Source: SHLQ01 sp964562985 (lineage in GTDB: Bacteria > Actinomycetota > Acidimicrobiia > Acidimicrobiales > SHLQ01). Taken from it: a DNA stretch of 30,945 bases. The stretch lies in the NCBI GenBank assembly GCA_964562985.1, contig CAZLWE010000039.1, forward strand, positions 1 to 30,945, given 5' to 3'. Below, piece by piece: positions 29,657 through 30,945 of the stretch. A program made the translations under genes and the position numbers. The notes below the pieces were generated by a model that worked only from the letters and a program-made list of their open reading frames with translations, did no database searches and was not told the DNA's origin. Positions within the stretch are counted from its first letter, which is position 1, and every line of letters starts with the position of its first letter.

Positions 29657-30000
29657 GCGATGTAGAAGCAGAGACCGAAACCGCAGAGGCACCAGTCGAG
29701 ACTGCGCCTGCCGCAGCCGCACCCGCCGAATCGAGCGAACCGGTTGGCCGAGAGAACCCACGCAAAGTACGTGAGGGCATGGTCGTGTCGACGTCGATGG
29801 ACAAGACCATCGTTGTCGAAGCCATCGACCGGGTGCGTCACCGTCGCTACGCCAAGACCGTGCAGCGCTCGAACAAGCTGTTTGCTCACGACGAGACCAA
29901 CGATGCAAACGTTGGTGATCGTGTTCGAATCCAAGAAACCCGCCCGATGTCAAAGCGCAAGCGTTGGCGTCTGGTCGAAGTGATCGAGAGGGCTCGCTAA
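29653..30000 (+). CDS. rpsQ: Ribosomal protein uS17 with acidic N-terminal extension
   Basis: A 115-residue uS17, a primary 16S rRNA binder. The core, from about residue 36, reads NPRKVREGMVVSTSMDKTIVV, then KYxKT-like YAKTVQRSNKLFAHDE and a GDRVRIQETRPMSKRKRWRL end. The first 35 residues are Ala/Glu/Pro-rich, an extension not in the E. coli protein. Start ATG 29653 overlaps the rpmC stop; a later start at the internal Met (residue 42) would lose the first core strand. The rplN ATG follows its TAA without any gap. Confidence 0.95.
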   Translation: MSDVEAETETAEAPVETAPAAAAPAESSEPVGRENPRKVREGMVVSTSMDKTIVVEAIDRVRHRRYAKTVQRSNKLFAHDETNDANVGDRVRIQETRPMSKRKRWRLVEVIERAR

Positions 30001-30369
30001 ATGATTCAACAAGAGTCCCGCCTCAAGGTCGCCGACAATTCCGGCGCTCGCGAGGTTCTCTGCATCAAGGTGCTCGGCGGTACCCGCCGTCGCTATGCGA
30101 GCATCGGCGACGTCATCGTCGCAACGGTAAAGGACGCCAACCCTGGCGCCGCCGTCAAGAAGGGCGAAGTCGTCAAGTGCGTCGTCGTCCGAGTCAAGAA
30201 AGAGATTCGTCGTCCGGACGGAAGCTACATCCGCTTCGACGAGAACGCTGCTGTGCTCATCAACGAGCAGAGCCAGCCACGCGGAACCCGTATCTTTGGC
30301 CCGGTTGGGCGTGAGCTTCGTGACAAGAAGTTCATGCGTATCGTGTCGCTGGCACCGGAGGTTCTCTAA
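30001..30369 (+). CDS. rplN: Ribosomal protein uL14
   Basis: A 122-residue uL14 of exactly standard length, at the subunit interface. MIQQESRLKVADNSGAREVL at the start, then IGDVIVATVKDANPG and RGTRIFGPVGRELR near the end, are diagnostic. It begins directly after the rpsQ stop, and rplX begins directly after its own stop, showing a continuous operon. Confidence 0.97.
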   Translation: MIQQESRLKVADNSGAREVLCIKVLGGTRRRYASIGDVIVATVKDANPGAAVKKGEVVKCVVVRVKKEIRRPDGSYIRFDENAAVLINEQSQPRGTRIFGPVGRELRDKKFMRIVSLAPEVL

Positions 30370-30678
30370 ATGAAGATCCAAAAAGGCGACAAAGTTCAGG
30401 TGCTCTCGGGTAAGGACAAGGGCAAGACCGGTGAGGTCATGTTTGCGTTCCCACAGAAGGGCACGGTCATCGTCGAAGGCGTCAACCTGATGAAGAAGCA
30501 TCAGCGTCCGCTCGGCGAAGGTAACCCTGGCGGCATCATCGACATCGATATGCCAATGAACGTCAGCAACGTTGCCGTGTTGAGCCCGAAAGATGGCAAG
30601 CCAACACGCGTTGGTTACAAGATTCTCGAAGATGGCACCAAGGTGCGCATCTGCAAGCGCACGGGAGCGGAACTGTAA
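30370..30678 (+). CDS. rplX: Ribosomal protein uL24
   Basis: A 102-residue uL24, an assembly initiator of the large subunit. The KOW motif is KGDKVQVLSGKDKGKTGEV at residues 4-22, followed by VEGVNLMKKHQRP and a C-terminal TRVGYKILEDGTKVRICKR. Normal length. The stop overlaps rplE (TAATG). Confidence 0.96.
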   Translation: MKIQKGDKVQVLSGKDKGKTGEVMFAFPQKGTVIVEGVNLMKKHQRPLGEGNPGGIIDIDMPMNVSNVAVLSPKDGKPTRVGYKILEDGTKVRICKRTGAEL

Positions 30679-30945
30679 TGGCAGCAACAATTACCGGGCC
30701 GACCCTCAAGCAGCAGTACTACGGGGAAATCCAAGCCCAGCTGAAGGATGACCTCGAACTGCCCAACATCATGATGGTGCCGAAGCTCGAAAAGATCTCG
30801 GTCAACATGGGCATTGGTGAGGCGGCTCTCAACAAGAAGGTTATGGAAGGCGCATTGGTGGATCTGTCCACCATCACCGGACAAAGGCCAGCCACGACCA
30901 AGGCCAAGAAGAGCATCGCGAGCTTCAAGCTTCGCGAAGGCCAAA
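30678..30945 (+). CDS. rplE: Ribosomal protein uL5 (partial, cut by window end)
   Basis: An open frame from ATG 30678 runs to the window edge, giving the first 89 residues of uL5, which contacts 5S rRNA and the P-site tRNA. Recognisable segments are LKQQYYGEIQAQLKDDL, NIMMVPKLEKISVNMGIGEA and the TGQRPATTKAKKSIASFKLR block. The ATG overlaps the rplX stop. The C-terminal half lies outside the window. Confidence 0.95.
   Translation, partial: MAATITGPTLKQQYYGEIQAQLKDDLELPNIMMVPKLEKISVNMGIGEAALNKKVMEGALVDLSTITGQRPATTKAKKSIASFKLREGQ

Noticed and set aside
1..30945. tRNA, rRNA, tmRNA, insertion sequences, prophage or toxin-antitoxin genes
   Set aside because: No T-loop or acceptor-like patterns, transposase, integrase or toxin-type genes were recognised by eye. 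A covariance-model scan would be needed to exclude unusual RNAs.

Overview
The window is high-GC bacterial chromosome with densely packed genes, many of them joined by ATGA, TAATG or GTGA stop/start overlaps. The gene content points to Actinomycetota, and I infer a member of the Acidimicrobiia (Ilumatobacter-like). The reasons are a compact actinobacterial Tad locus, a zinc-finger-less topoisomerase I with a lysine-rich tail, the topA/tmk/holB neighbourhood, and an S10-type ribosomal operon whose uL22 carries a long C-terminal extra domain. Placement below phylum is inference; no rRNA or tRNA gene was found.

Layout. Positions 1-3866 hold the end of one gene and then a Flp/Tad pilus operon: CpaE-like ATPase, CpaF/TadA ATPase, short TadB, short TadC, Flp pilin and a TadE-like pseudopilin. 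It collides tail to tail with malate synthase G (minus strand). A fibronectin-type-III lipoprotein of unknown function and an MrfA/YprA-type DEAD/DEAH helicase (minus) follow. Next come an RsbV/RsbW-type partner-switching pair, the NhaA antiporter, topA, a proline-repeat tail-anchored protein, a YbhN-like flippase-family membrane protein (minus), then tmk-holB. CoaA (minus), an unknown 394-residue protein and a cyclopropane-fatty-acid synthase-type methyltransferase (minus) complete the middle section.

From 24513 to the end runs a ribosomal protein operon: rplC, rplD, rplW, rplB, rpsS, rplV, rpsC, rplP, rpmC, rpsQ, rplN, rplX and the start of rplE. The usual first gene, rpsJ (S10), is not upstream of rplC. 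Its place is taken by about 760 bases of sparsely coding DNA with two tandem hairpins just before rplC, a candidate promoter, a duplicated 9-bp palindrome and two possible small ORFs.

The window is mostly housekeeping. The parts most worth a second look are the uL22 fusion to a sunset-like domain, the rpsJ-less structured rplC leader, the hairpin-rich 400-base gap between coaA and the unknown gene, a perfect 13-bp inverted repeat between the helicase and the RsbV-like gene, and the uncharacterised lipoprotein, proline-repeat protein and 394-residue protein. I did not find a clearly new defence or mobile system.
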